Assembly (NCBI RefSeq): GCF_023700755.1
Contig: NZ_JAMKOJ010000002.1
Coordinates: forward strand, 374,329-438,328
Length of the DNA: 64,000 nucleotides
Source: Allorhizobium sonneratiae
Lineage (GTDB): Bacteria; Pseudomonadota; Alphaproteobacteria; Rhizobiales; Rhizobiaceae
Direction of reading: 5' to 3'
Each line of letters opens with the position of its first letter. Within the stretch, counting starts at the first letter, position 1. The position numbers were made by a program, and so were the translations under genes. Positions 1 through 7,636 of this stretch are shown one piece after another. The notes beneath the pieces were generated by a model that searched no databases, was not told where the DNA came from, and worked only from the letters and a program-made list of their open reading frames with translations.

Positions 1-20
1 TTGTCTACATTAATAGACAA
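1..20. promoter_or_regulatory. Perfect inverted repeat upstream of phnG (candidate operator)
   Basis: A perfect 7-bp inverted repeat, TTGTCTA then 6 bp then TAGACAA, ends 14 bp before the phnG ATG. phn operons are often controlled by a GntR-family PhnF repressor that binds palindromes of this kind. No phnF is visible because the window starts here, so the link to PhnF is inference. Confidence 0.5.
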
Positions 21-34
21 ATTGGAACAATGCA

Positions 35-508
35 ATGGCCCTTCACGGACAAAATGTCGAGATCCCACAAGATAATGGCAGGCGGCGGAAAGTGCTGCGC
101 CTGCTGGCGGAAGCCACACTCACCGAACTGAAAAATGCCTATGACGCCCTGCCCGAACAACCGGAAGCGATGTTTTTGCGCGCTCCCGAAACCGGACTGG
201 TCATGGTGCGCGGACGCATCGGTGGCGGCGGTGACGCCTTCAACCTCGGTGAAGTCACCGTAACGCGCGCCACCTGCCGGCTGGAAAACGGGTTGATCGG
301 CCACGCCCACGCGCTTGGCACGGGCAAGGAAAAGGCCAGGCTTGCGGCGATTTTCGATGCTCTGGCCCAGGCAAAAGACGCGCCGCCGCAGGTGGAGGCA
401 CTGTTTTCCACCATTGAAGCCCGACTTATCGCCGAAGAGAGCCGGACAGATGAGCAAACAGCGGCAACGAAGGTGAATTTCTTCACCATGGTGCGGGGAG
501 AAGACTGA
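35..508 (+). CDS. phnG: PhnG, C-P lyase core subunit
   Basis: A 157-residue protein with family-typical length and position at the head of phnGHIJ. With PhnH, PhnI and PhnJ it forms the cytoplasmic C-P lyase core. In known systems PhnG, PhnH and PhnI join a phosphonate to ribose triphosphate using ATP, displacing adenine. The ATG lies 14 bp downstream of a perfect inverted repeat. The stop shares one base with the phnH start (TGATG), so the two are probably translationally coupled. Identification rests on the N-terminal region rich in Arg and Leu, the central FLRAPETGLVMVRGRIGGGG stretch and operon context. Confidence 0.93.
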   Translation: MALHGQNVEIPQDNGRRRKVLRLLAEATLTELKNAYDALPEQPEAMFLRAPETGLVMVRGRIGGGGDAFNLGEVTVTRATCRLENGLIGHAHALGTGKEKARLAAIFDALAQAKDAPPQVEALFSTIEARLIAEESRTDEQTAATKVNFFTMVRGED

Positions 509-1125
509 TGAGCCTTGACGAAACCCTGCTGACAGGCGGTTTTGCCGATCCGGTTTTCCATGGACAGGCCAGTTTTCGGGCGTTGATGGAGGCGATGGCC
601 GAGCCCGGTCGTCCTGCGACCATCATGGCCACGATCATGGCGGAGATCGCCCCGCCTGCCCCGCTTGGCGTTGCGCAGGCAGCCATCGCGCTGACGCTCT
701 GCGATACGGACGCCCCTGTCTGGTTGACGCAGCGCATGATCGCCGCAGGCATCGACCGCTGGATCGGCTTTCACACCGGCGCGGGCCTCACGGCAAAAGA
801 GGATTGCCATTTTGCCTTTCATGAGGCCGGGGCTGATTTTCCCGACCTTGAGACCTACCCGGCCGGTTCTCAGGACTACCCGGATCGCTCCGCAACGCTG
901 ATCGTCGAACTGCCGGCACTTGAGGGTGGCGCACCGCTCATCTTGCAAGGGCCAGGCATTAAAGACAGCCGGATCATCACGCCGCTCGGTCTGCCGCAAG
1001 ATTTTCCGGCACAATGGCAGTTCAATCGCGGCCTGTTTCCCCGCGGCATCGATCTGATCCTCACTGCGGGCCGGGATTTTCTCTGCCTGCCGCGCAGCCT
1101 CACCATCCGGGTTCAGGAGGTCTAA
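508..1125 (+). CDS. phnH: PhnH, C-P lyase core subunit
   Basis: A 205-residue PhnH. The family has a PLP-transferase-like fold without PLP and is required for C-P lyase core assembly. Family hallmarks include the N-terminal GGFADPVFHGQASFRALMEA region, in which members are recruited as GF.DPV..Q..FR..M.AM, and the C-terminal LTAGRDFLCLPRS. It starts one base inside the phnG stop and ends 3 bp before phnI. The reading frame is complete with no anomalies. Confidence 0.95.
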   Translation: MSLDETLLTGGFADPVFHGQASFRALMEAMAEPGRPATIMATIMAEIAPPAPLGVAQAAIALTLCDTDAPVWLTQRMIAAGIDRWIGFHTGAGLTAKEDCHFAFHEAGADFPDLETYPAGSQDYPDRSATLIVELPALEGGAPLILQGPGIKDSRIITPLGLPQDFPAQWQFNRGLFPRGIDLILTAGRDFLCLPRSLTIRVQEV

Positions 1126-1128
1126 GCC

Positions 1129-2235
1129 ATGTATGTCGCCGTCAAGGGCGGGGAAACCGCCATTCAGAACGCCCATCGCCTGCTGGCCGACCGCCGCCGG
1201 GGCAATCGCGACGTGCCCGCCCTCACCGTTGCCCAGATTGTCGAGCAACTGGCGCTTTCCGTCGACCGGGTGATGGCGGAAGCCTCGCTTTACGATCTCT
1301 CTCTTGCCGCGCTCGCCGTCAAGCAGGCACGCGGCGACATGATCGAGGCGATCTTTCTGCTGCGGGCCTATCGCACCACCCTGCCACGTTTTGGCCTGTC
1401 AAGGCCGGTGGAAACCGGCGCAATGCAGGTCGAGCGGCGCGTGTCTGCCACCTATAAGGACCTGCCCGGCGGACAATTGCTGGGTCCGACCTTCGATTAT
1501 ACCCACCGGCTGCTCGATCCCTCGCTTCTCGAAGACGAGACGGTCGAGGAGCCCGCGCGTCAGCCGGGTACGGGCGAAACGGTGATGCGGGTTTCCGACA
1601 TTCTGGCAGGCGAAGGCCTGATCGAACCGGATGGCGAACTGCCCGAAGGCCATAAAGCGGGCGATCTGACCCGCGAACCGCTGAATTTTCCGGCACCCCG
1701 CGATCTGCGCCTGCAAGCCTTGGCGCGTGGCGACGAAGGCTTTCTGCTGGCGCTCGCCTATTCCACCCAGCGCGGCTATGGCCGCACCCATCCTTTTGCA
1801 GGCGAAATCCGCATGGGGCTCGTCGAGATCGAGATCGATGTACCGGAGCTGGGCTTTGCCGTCCCGCTTGGTCGTATCCGGGTGACGGAATGCCAGATGG
1901 TCAACCAGTTCAAGGGCTCGGCCAAGGCACCGCCGCAATTCACCCGCGGTTACGGTCTGGTTTTCGGCCAGAGCGAACGCAAAGCCATGGCCATGTCGCT
2001 GGTCGATCGTGCGCTTCGCGCTGAAGAACTGGGCGAGGATATCGTTGCTCCGGCGCAGGATGAGGAATTCGTCATCTCCCACTGCGACAATGTTCAGGCG
2101 ACCGGTTTTGTCGAACATCTGAAACTGCCGCATTACGTGGATTTTCAGGCCGAACTCGATCTCGTGCGGCGGATGCGTACCGATTATGATGCTGCCCGAC
2201 GCGAGGGAATTGACCTTGGGGAGGCTGCCGAATGA
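1129..2235 (+). CDS. phnI: PhnI, C-P lyase core / nucleosidase subunit
   Basis: A 368-residue PhnI, the subunit that in E. coli has nucleosidase activity and with PhnG/PhnH forms alpha-D-ribose 1-methylphosphonate 5-triphosphate. The N-terminal MYVAVKGGETAIQNAHRLL is characteristic of the family. The central RLLDPSLL and the segment around VTECQMVNQFKGSAKAPPQF also fit. It starts 3 bp after the phnH stop. Between its stop and phnJ lie 148 bp, unusually long inside this tight operon, and that gap carries a small antisense ORF (2249-2344). Confidence 0.96.
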   Translation: MYVAVKGGETAIQNAHRLLADRRRGNRDVPALTVAQIVEQLALSVDRVMAEASLYDLSLAALAVKQARGDMIEAIFLLRAYRTTLPRFGLSRPVETGAMQVERRVSATYKDLPGGQLLGPTFDYTHRLLDPSLLEDETVEEPARQPGTGETVMRVSDILAGEGLIEPDGELPEGHKAGDLTREPLNFPAPRDLRLQALARGDEGFLLALAYSTQRGYGRTHPFAGEIRMGLVEIEIDVPELGFAVPLGRIRVTECQMVNQFKGSAKAPPQFTRGYGLVFGQSERKAMAMSLVDRALRAEELGEDIVAPAQDEEFVISHCDNVQATGFVEHLKLPHYVDFQAELDLVRRMRTDYDAARREGIDLGEAAE

Positions 2236-2248
2236 CAGCCTTCACCGA

Positions 2249-2344
2249 TCAATCATGCTCCGCATACCAGACGGCACAGATCGCTGAAACGCCCAGCATC
2301 AGGGCGAGGAAAATACCGAACATCACTTCGATTTCCATGCTCAT
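2249..2344 (-). CDS. Putative 31-aa single-pass membrane microprotein, antisense inside phn operon
   Basis: On the minus strand an ATG preceded by AGGGAG five to six bases upstream opens a 31-codon ORF ending in TGA. The predicted peptide starts MSMEIEVMFGIFLALMLG and ends WYAEHD. This is a short acidic N-terminus, a hydrophobic run of about 20 residues (positions 7-26) and a short charged tail, a classic single-pass microprotein. It lies wholly in the phnI-phnJ gap, opposite to the operon. A plus-strand frame (2232-2387) overlaps phnI and phnJ by ATGA at both ends, but its translation looks non-protein-like. Which strand is used, if either, is inference. The function is unknown. Confidence 0.55.
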   Translation of the reverse strand: MSMEIEVMFGIFLALMLGVSAICAVWYAEHD

Positions 2345-2383
2345 GTCTCCCTGTTCTGCTCTTTTCAGGAAAGATAACGCAGA

Positions 2384-3283
2384 ATGATTACGGAAGTTTC
2401 ACCCAAGGATGAATTAGCATCCTATAATTTTTCTTATCTCGATGAGCAGACCAAGCGGATGATCCGCCGCGCCATTTTGAAGGCGATTGCCATTCCCGGC
2501 TATCAGGTGCCGTTCGCCTCGCGCGAAATGCCGATGCCCTATGGCTGGGGCACGGGCGGTGTACAGGTGACAGCGGCCATTCTCGGCCCCGACGATGTGC
2601 TGAAGGTGATCGACCAGGGCGCAGACGACACCACCAATGCCGTGTCGATCAGAAGCTTCTTCCAGAAGGTCGCCCGCGTCGCCGTCACCACCCATACGAA
2701 AGACGCCACCATCATCCAGACCCGGCACCGGATTCCGGAGGAAAGACTGCAAGCAGGGCAGGTTCTTGTCTATCAGGTGCCGATCCCCGAACCCTTGCGC
2801 TTTCTGGAGCCACGCGAGACCGAAACCCGCAAGATGCATGCGCTGGAAGAATATGGATTAATGCATGTGAAGCTTTACGAGGACATTGCCCGCAACGGCC
2901 GCATCGCCACCACCTATGCCTATCCGGTGAAAGTGGCGGGACGCTATGTCATGGACCCCTCACCGACGCCGAAATTCGACAATCCGAAAATGCATCGTTC
3001 CGAAGCGCTGCAACTCTTCGGCGCCGGCCGCGAGAAGCGCATCTATGCCGTGCCACCGCATACCGATGTTGTCAGTCTCGATTTCGAGGACCACCCCTTC
3101 GAGGTGCAGCGCTTCGACAAGCCCTGCGCCCTGTGCGGGGCCGAAAATGTCTATCTGGACGAGGTGGTGCTCGACGATCGCGGCGGACGGATGTTCGTCT
3201 GCTCCGACACCGATCATTGTGAAGATCGCCGGGCTCAGGGCCATCACGGCGCAATGTGGGCCGGGGAGGCAGACAATGCGTGA
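2384..3283 (+). CDS. phnJ: PhnJ, radical-SAM C-P lyase catalytic subunit
   Basis: A 299-residue PhnJ, which cleaves the C-P bond of ribose-1-phosphonate 5-phosphate by radical SAM chemistry. The diagnostic cysteines are intact: C248, C251, C273 and C279, giving CX2CX21CX5C. That spacing matches E. coli C241/C244/C266 (4Fe-4S ligands) and C272 (thiyl residue). The YLDEQTKRMIRRAILKAIAI stretch near residue 19 and YGWGTGGVQ near residue 53 are typical of PhnJ. It overlaps phnK by 8 bp. The N-terminus is about 10 residues longer than many homologues. Confidence 0.97.
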   Translation: MITEVSPKDELASYNFSYLDEQTKRMIRRAILKAIAIPGYQVPFASREMPMPYGWGTGGVQVTAAILGPDDVLKVIDQGADDTTNAVSIRSFFQKVARVAVTTHTKDATIIQTRHRIPEERLQAGQVLVYQVPIPEPLRFLEPRETETRKMHALEEYGLMHVKLYEDIARNGRIATTYAYPVKVAGRYVMDPSPTPKFDNPKMHRSEALQLFGAGREKRIYAVPPHTDVVSLDFEDHPFEVQRFDKPCALCGAENVYLDEVVLDDRGGRMFVCSDTDHCEDRRAQGHHGAMWAGEADNA

Positions 3284-4052
3284 CGAACCGCTGTTGAAAG
3301 TTCGCGAGCTGACGAAATATTACGGTCGCCGTCTCGGCTGCGGCCATGTCTCCTTCGATCTTTATCCCGGCGAGGTGCTGGCGATTGTCGGCGAATCCGG
3401 ATCGGGCAAGACCACCCTGCTGTCATCGCTGTCCACCCGGCTGATGCCGACCTCGGGCCATGTCGAATATCTTATGCGTGACGGCGCTTATCGCGATCTC
3501 TACCGGATGAGCGAGGCAGAGCGGCGGCTTCTGATGCGCACCGACTGGGGCTTCGTTCACCAGAACCCGGCGGATGGCTTGCGCATGACCGTTTCGGCCG
3601 GAGCCAATGTCGGCGAACGGCTGATGGCGGTGGGCGAGCGCCATTATGGCCGCATCCGCGCCACCGCCACCGACTGGCTGGAGCGGGTGGAAATCGCCGC
3701 CGACCGTATCGACGACCAGCCGCGTGCCTTTTCCGGCGGCATGCGCCAGCGTCTGCAAATTGCCCGCAATCTCGTCACCCATCCAAGGCTTGTCTTCATG
3801 GACGAGCCGACCGGCGGCCTCGATGTGTCGGTTCAGGCGCGCCTGCTCGATCTGGTGCGCGGTCTGGTGACCGATCTCGGCCTTTCGGCCATCGTCGTCA
3901 CCCATGATCTCGCCGTTGCCAGGCTTCTGTCGCACCGGATGATGGTGATGAAGGATGGCCATGTCATCGAACAGGGGCTGACCGACCGGGTGCTGGACGA
4001 CCCGCGCGAGGCTTATACGCAATTGCTCGTTTCCTCGATCCTGCAAGTCTGA
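3276..4052 (+). CDS. phnK: PhnK, ABC-type ATPase of the C-P lyase complex
   Basis: A 258-residue soluble ABC ATPase. Walker A is GESGSGKT near residue 39, the signature is FSGGMRQRLQIARNL, Walker B is LVFMDEPTGGLD and the H-loop is VVTHD. PhnK associates with PhnJ in the core complex rather than acting as an importer. I chose the ATG at 3276, which overlaps the end of phnJ by 8 bp, because an upstream extension in the same frame would only be phnJ shadow. PhnL follows after 9 bp. Confidence 0.95.
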   Translation: MRDEPLLKVRELTKYYGRRLGCGHVSFDLYPGEVLAIVGESGSGKTTLLSSLSTRLMPTSGHVEYLMRDGAYRDLYRMSEAERRLLMRTDWGFVHQNPADGLRMTVSAGANVGERLMAVGERHYGRIRATATDWLERVEIAADRIDDQPRAFSGGMRQRLQIARNLVTHPRLVFMDEPTGGLDVSVQARLLDLVRGLVTDLGLSAIVVTHDLAVARLLSHRMMVMKDGHVIEQGLTDRVLDDPREAYTQLLVSSILQV

Positions 4053-4061
4053 GGTCCTGTC

Positions 4062-4787
4062 ATGTCATCTCCCTTCACAATGTCATCGCCCCTGATTGTC
4101 CGCGATGTCGCCAAGAGCTTCACCATGCATCTGCGCGACGGGGTGGTTCTGCCCGTGGTGCAGGATGTGAATTTTTCCCTCGCTGCCGGTGGCTGCGCTG
4201 TTCTGTCCGGTCCCTCCGGCATCGGCAAAAGCTCGATCCTGAAGATGATCTACGGCAATTATGGCGTCGATCAGGGAGAAATCCTCATCCGCCACGGACA
4301 GGAGGAGATCGATCTCGCCAGCGCCGAGCCGCGTCTGGTGCTTGAGGTGCGTCGGAAGACGCTGGGCTATGTCAGCCAGTTTCTGCGCACTGTGCCGCGC
4401 GTTTGCGCGCTCGATGTGGTGGCCGAACCGCTGACGGCGCGCGGCATTGCCGTTCACGACGCCCATGAGGCCGCAAGAGAGCTTCTCTCCCGCCTCAACC
4501 TGCCGAAAGATCTCTGGCAGTTGCCGCCCGCCACCTTTTCCGGCGGCGAACAGCAGCGTGTCAACATTGCCCGTGGCTTCATCACCGATCATTCCGTTCT
4601 GCTGCTGGACGAGCCAACCGCCTCGCTCGATGCGACAAACCGCGCTGTGGTGATCGAGCTGATCTTAAAGAAAAAAGCCAAGGGTGTCGCCATGCTCGGC
4701 ATTTTTCACGATCAGGAAGTGCGTGAGGCTGTGGCCGACACGCTGATCGACGTGTCCGCTTTTTCACCGCGAAAGGAGGCCGCGTGA
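4062..4787 (+). CDS. phnL: PhnL, ABC-type ATPase of the C-P lyase complex
   Basis: A 241-residue ABC ATPase. Walker A is GPSGIGKSS, the signature is [15 protein letters not shown] and Walker B is [12 protein letters not shown]. PhnL works with PhnI, PhnG and PhnH in the phosphonate activation step and binds PhnK in known complexes. The start at 4062 gives [20 protein letters not shown]. An internal ATG six codons later (4080) is possible. The stop at 4785-4787 overlaps the following acetyltransferase start. Confidence 0.95.
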   Translation: MSSPFTMSSPLIVRDVAKSFTMHLRDGVVLPVVQDVNFSLAAGGCAVLSGPSGIGKSSILKMIYGNYGVDQGEILIRHGQEEIDLASAEPRLVLEVRRKTLGYVSQFLRTVPRVCALDVVAEPLTARGIAVHDAHEAARELLSRLNLPKDLWQLPPATFSGGEQQRVNIARGFITDHSVLLLDEPTASLDATNRAVVIELILKKKAKGVAMLGIFHDQEVREAVADTLIDVSAFSPRKEAA

Positions 4788-5413
4788 TGAGCCGTCTTGG
4801 TCCCCAGCCTCTGATCGATGCCAGCGCCCGCGTTTCAAATTCGACGCTCGGCCGCTATACGGAAGTCTCCGAACGCTGCCGTCTCGATGAAGTCGAGATG
4901 GATGACTATTCCTACATCATGCAGGATGGCGCGGTCTGGTGCGCCACCATCGGCAAATTCGCCAATATCGCCGCAAGTGCGCGCATCAATGCGCCAAACC
5001 ATCCGACATGGCGGGCGACATTGCATCATTTCACCTACCGCGCCGCCGATTATTTCGACGGTGCCGATATCGACGAGAATTTCTTTCGCTGGCGGCGCGA
5101 CAATCGCGTGGTGATCGGCCATGACGTCTGGATCGGCCATGGCGTCACCGTGCTGCCGGGTGTCACCATCGGCAATGGCGCGGTGATCGGTGCTGGCGCA
5201 GTCGTCTCCAAAGATGTTGCCCCCTACACCATTGTCGGCGGTGTGCCGGCACGCGTCATCAAACGGCGCTTCAGTCCTGAAACGGCAGAGCGCATGGAAC
5301 GGCTGGCCTGGTGGAACTGGGATCACCAGAAACTGCATGACGCGCTGGATGATTTTCGCACGCTGACGGCGGAGGATTTCCTGGACCGCTATGAAGCCTC
5401 TGAAAACGCATAG
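4787..5413 (+). CDS. Phosphonate-locus hexapeptide-repeat acetyltransferase (xenobiotic/CAT-like)
   Basis: A 208-residue left-handed beta-helix acyltransferase. Isoleucine-patch repeats run through roughly residues 110-160 (for example [20 protein letters not shown]), followed by [14 protein letters not shown], the usual CAT/VAT-family C-terminus. Such transferases recur inside rhizobial phn operons, where the substrate is unproven. By analogy with PhnO an aminophosphonate is plausible. ATG 4787 is preferred over GTG 4784 because AAAGGAGG (4772-4779) lies 7 bp upstream. It shares one base with the phnL stop. Confidence 0.85.
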   Translation: MSRLGPQPLIDASARVSNSTLGRYTEVSERCRLDEVEMDDYSYIMQDGAVWCATIGKFANIAASARINAPNHPTWRATLHHFTYRAADYFDGADIDENFFRWRRDNRVVIGHDVWIGHGVTVLPGVTIGNGAVIGAGAVVSKDVAPYTIVGGVPARVIKRRFSPETAERMERLAWWNWDHQKLHDALDDFRTLTAEDFLDRYEASENA

Positions 5414-5424
5414 GCTTTCACGAT

Positions 5425-5464
5425 ATGTAACAAAAGCGTCATCATACTGCCACTCAACGTTCAC
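5425..5464 (+). promoter_or_regulatory. Array of four 11-bp-phased Pho half-sites before phnC
   Basis: Four 7-bp segments spaced by 4 bp resemble the PhoB half-site CTGTCAY: ATGTAAC (5425), GCGTCAT (5436), CTGCCAC (5447) and CGTTCAC (5458). They match at 4, 5, 6 and 5 of 7 positions. The 11-bp period is that of known Pho boxes, where adjacent repeats bind PhoB dimers. The array sits 50 bp before the phnC start, so phosphate-starvation control of phnCDE is inferred. Confidence 0.6.
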
Positions 5465-5513
5465 TCAGTTTTGATAGGCGTGCCGGGACAGGAATTGAAG
5501 ATGGAACGTGAAC

Positions 5514-6386
5514 ATGATGTTCGAACTGACAGAGGTCACGCGCCGGTTCGGCAAGAAAACGGCGGTTGAAAACGTGAGCCTGTCCATTCCCCACGGCCAG
5601 ATGGTTGGTGTGATCGGCCGCTCCGGCGCTGGTAAATCGACACTTTTGCGGATGATCAACCGGCTGGGCGAGCCCACCTCCGGCTCCATGCGCTTCGGTG
5701 GGGTCGAGATCACCGCACTCAAGGGCAAGGCGCTGCGCAACTGGCAGCGTGACTGCGCCATGATTTTCCAGCAATTCAATCTGGTGCCACGTCTCGACGT
5801 GCTGACCAATGTCATGCTGGGCCGGCTCAATCACCGCTCGACGGCTCTGAGCCTCCTCAATATCTTCAGTCGGGAAGAGCGGATCATGGCGATTGCCGCC
5901 CTGGAGCGCCTCGGCATCGAGCAGACGGCGATGCAGCCGGCTGGCACACTGTCGGGCGGCCAGCAGCAGCGCGTTGCCATTGCCCGCGCGCTGATGCAGC
6001 AGCCGAAAATGCTGCTCGCCGACGAGCCGATCGCCTCGCTCGATCCGCTGAACGCCAAGATCGTGATGGACTCGCTGCGCGACATCAACGAGCGCGAAGG
6101 CATTACCGTGATCACCAATCTGCACACGCTGGATACGGCGCGTGCCTATTGCGAGCGCATCATCGGCATGGCTGAAGGCAAGGTCGTGTTCGACGGCAGG
6201 CCGGAGGAGCTGACGGCAGAGGCCGTTGCCCGCATCTATGGCACAGGTCAGGACGGCACCGGCATCGATGAGAGCATGACCTCGACTGCAATCCGTTTTT
6301 CCGGGACCGAGGCCCGGCAGACGGCGGCCCCGGAGAGCCAGCCACAGAACCAGGAAAACATCCAGATCATGACGGCTGGGGCCTGA
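5514..6386 (+). CDS. phnC: PhnC, phosphonate ABC transporter ATP-binding protein
   Basis: A 290-residue ABC ATPase that energises phosphonate import at the inner membrane. Walker A is [17 protein letters not shown], the signature is [15 protein letters not shown] and Walker B is [12 protein letters not shown]. The [15 protein letters not shown] segment is typical of PhnC. Three starts are possible: GTG 5508, ATG 5514 and ATG 5517. ATG 5514 has GGAA 7 bp upstream. The last 40 or so residues are a Ser/Thr/Gln-rich tail without recognised function. A 266-bp gap precedes phnD. Confidence 0.95.
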   Translation: MMFELTEVTRRFGKKTAVENVSLSIPHGQMVGVIGRSGAGKSTLLRMINRLGEPTSGSMRFGGVEITALKGKALRNWQRDCAMIFQQFNLVPRLDVLTNVMLGRLNHRSTALSLLNIFSREERIMAIAALERLGIEQTAMQPAGTLSGGQQQRVAIARALMQQPKMLLADEPIASLDPLNAKIVMDSLRDINEREGITVITNLHTLDTARAYCERIIGMAEGKVVFDGRPEELTAEAVARIYGTGQDGTGIDESMTSTAIRFSGTEARQTAAPESQPQNQENIQIMTAGA

Positions 6387-6496
6387 GCGGCTCCCTCCTC
6401 TGACAGCATTCAGGCCTCGCACTGCATGACACCTTTGATCCGGTTCATGCAAACGGCCCCGATCGCCCGCCCGCGTCAAAGGCTGCCTGCATAGTT

Positions 6497-6600
6497 CCTT
6501 GAACCGGGCACGGTCAGGGTGAAAATTATGCAGCACATTGAAAATCTTACAGCGTCCTTGCGGTTTTAAAGCCGCAAGGCGCTGTCATCGAGACCAAAGG
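6497..6600 (+). repeat. Degenerate copy of the dispersed mini-ORF repeat
   Basis: The 266-bp phnC-phnD gap contains AAAATTATGCAGCACATTGA followed by a CAGCG-to-CGCTG hairpin (about 6557-6583). The same arrangement is seen at 34.7, 47.5 and 53.4-53.7 kb. This copy has lost the CCTTAAA arm symmetry. It lies upstream of phnD and could contribute an RNA hairpin to the phnCDE transcript. Confidence 0.6.
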
Positions 6601-6652
6601 ACAGACCCGGCCCGCCTGTGAACCGAAAGGCCGGAAACAACGGAGAGAACCC

Positions 6653-7561
6653 ATGCTGAAGAAGACCCTGCTTGCTGCCGTCGCCCTTCTGTCGATTGCT
6701 GCCTCTGCCGCTGCCCAGGACGTGAAGGAATTTCGCGTCGGCATTCTCGGCGGTGAGAACGAAGCCGACCGCATGCGCAATTTTCAATGCCTGACCGAAC
6801 ATATGAAAAAGGATCTCGGCTTCGAGAAGGTCTCGCTCTTTCCGGCTTCCGATTATGACGGCGTCATTCAGGGCCTGCTCGGGGGCACGCTCGATTTCGC
6901 CGAGCTTGGCGCGTCCGGCTATGCCAAGACCTATCTCTCCAATCCGAAGGCCGTCGAGCCGATCCTGACCACGGTTCAGACCGACGGCTCCATGGGCTAT
7001 TACTCCATCATGGTTGCCCGCAAGGACAGCGGCATGACCAAGGTGACCGACATCAAGGGCAAGAAGCTCGGCTTTGCCGATCCGGACAGCACCTCCGGCT
7101 ATCTGATCCCGACCGTGACGCTGCCGGCAGCGCTCGGCGGCGTTGCCGTCAAGGATTACGTCGCCTCCACCGGTTTCGGCGGCGGTCATGAAAATCTGGT
7201 TCTCGAAGTGCTGAAGGGCACCTTCGATGCCGGCACCACCTGGGGCTCGGGCGTTGGCAATTTCAAGGACGGTTACACGTCCGGCAATCTGCGCAAGATG
7301 GTCGAAAAGGGCGAGCTGAACATGGACGATCTGGTTGAGCTGTGGAAGTCGCCGCTGATCCCGAACGGTCCGCTGGTCATCCGCTCCTCGCTGGACGATG
7401 CCACCAAGGCCAAGGTCAAGGCCTTCTTCGTCAATCTGCCGAAGGAAGACGCCGCCTGCTTCTCCGCCATCGAAGGCGGCGATTACAAGGGCTATGCCGA
7501 CGTCAATGTCGATTTCTACAAGCCGGTCATCGACGCCCGCAAGGCCACCATCGGCGGCTGA
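6653..7561 (+). CDS. phnD: PhnD, periplasmic phosphonate-binding protein
   Basis: A 302-residue periplasmic solute-binding protein. A signal peptide (residues 1-22, Lys-Lys then a hydrophobic Ala/Leu core) is followed by an Ala-Gln cleavage site before DVKEFRVGILGGENEADR. The fold family is the PhnD/phosphite-binding group, with DFAELGASGY and DPDSTSGYLIP as typical ligand-loop segments. It delivers phosphonates to PhnE1/PhnE2. Its start follows a GGAGA Shine-Dalgarno. A strong hairpin with a T-rich tail lies 18 bp after its stop. Confidence 0.96.
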   Translation: MLKKTLLAAVALLSIAASAAAQDVKEFRVGILGGENEADRMRNFQCLTEHMKKDLGFEKVSLFPASDYDGVIQGLLGGTLDFAELGASGYAKTYLSNPKAVEPILTTVQTDGSMGYYSIMVARKDSGMTKVTDIKGKKLGFADPDSTSGYLIPTVTLPAALGGVAVKDYVASTGFGGGHENLVLEVLKGTFDAGTTWGSGVGNFKDGYTSGNLRKMVEKGELNMDDLVELWKSPLIPNGPLVIRSSLDDATKAKVKAFFVNLPKEDAACFSAIEGGDYKGYADVNVDFYKPVIDARKATIGG

Positions 7562-7578
7562 TGTCCCTCATCCATTCT

Positions 7579-7610
7579 GGCCGCCGGACCAACCGGCGGC
7601 CTTCTTGTTT
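7579..7610 (+). terminator. Intra-operon hairpin with T-rich tail between phnD and phnE1
   Basis: GGCCGCCGG, a 5-nt loop and CCGGCGGCC form a perfect 9-bp GC stem followed by TTCTTGTTT. It has the form of an intrinsic terminator but lies inside phnCDE. Partial termination, or 3'-end protection of phnD mRNA, would raise binding protein over permease. That role is inference. Confidence 0.7.
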
Positions 7611-7636
7611 CATCATGACAGCCGGATCGATTGACG

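Noticed and set aside
139..1248. Long minus-strand frame over phnG-phnI
   Set aside because: It is a shadow of well-identified plus-strand phn genes and its translation lacks any recognisable domain.
2232..2387. 51-codon plus frame bridging phnI and phnJ by ATGA overlaps
   Set aside because: The overlaps are attractive, but the peptide has no hydrophobic pattern or domain. The minus-strand frame in the same DNA looks far more protein-like. Kept only as an alternative.
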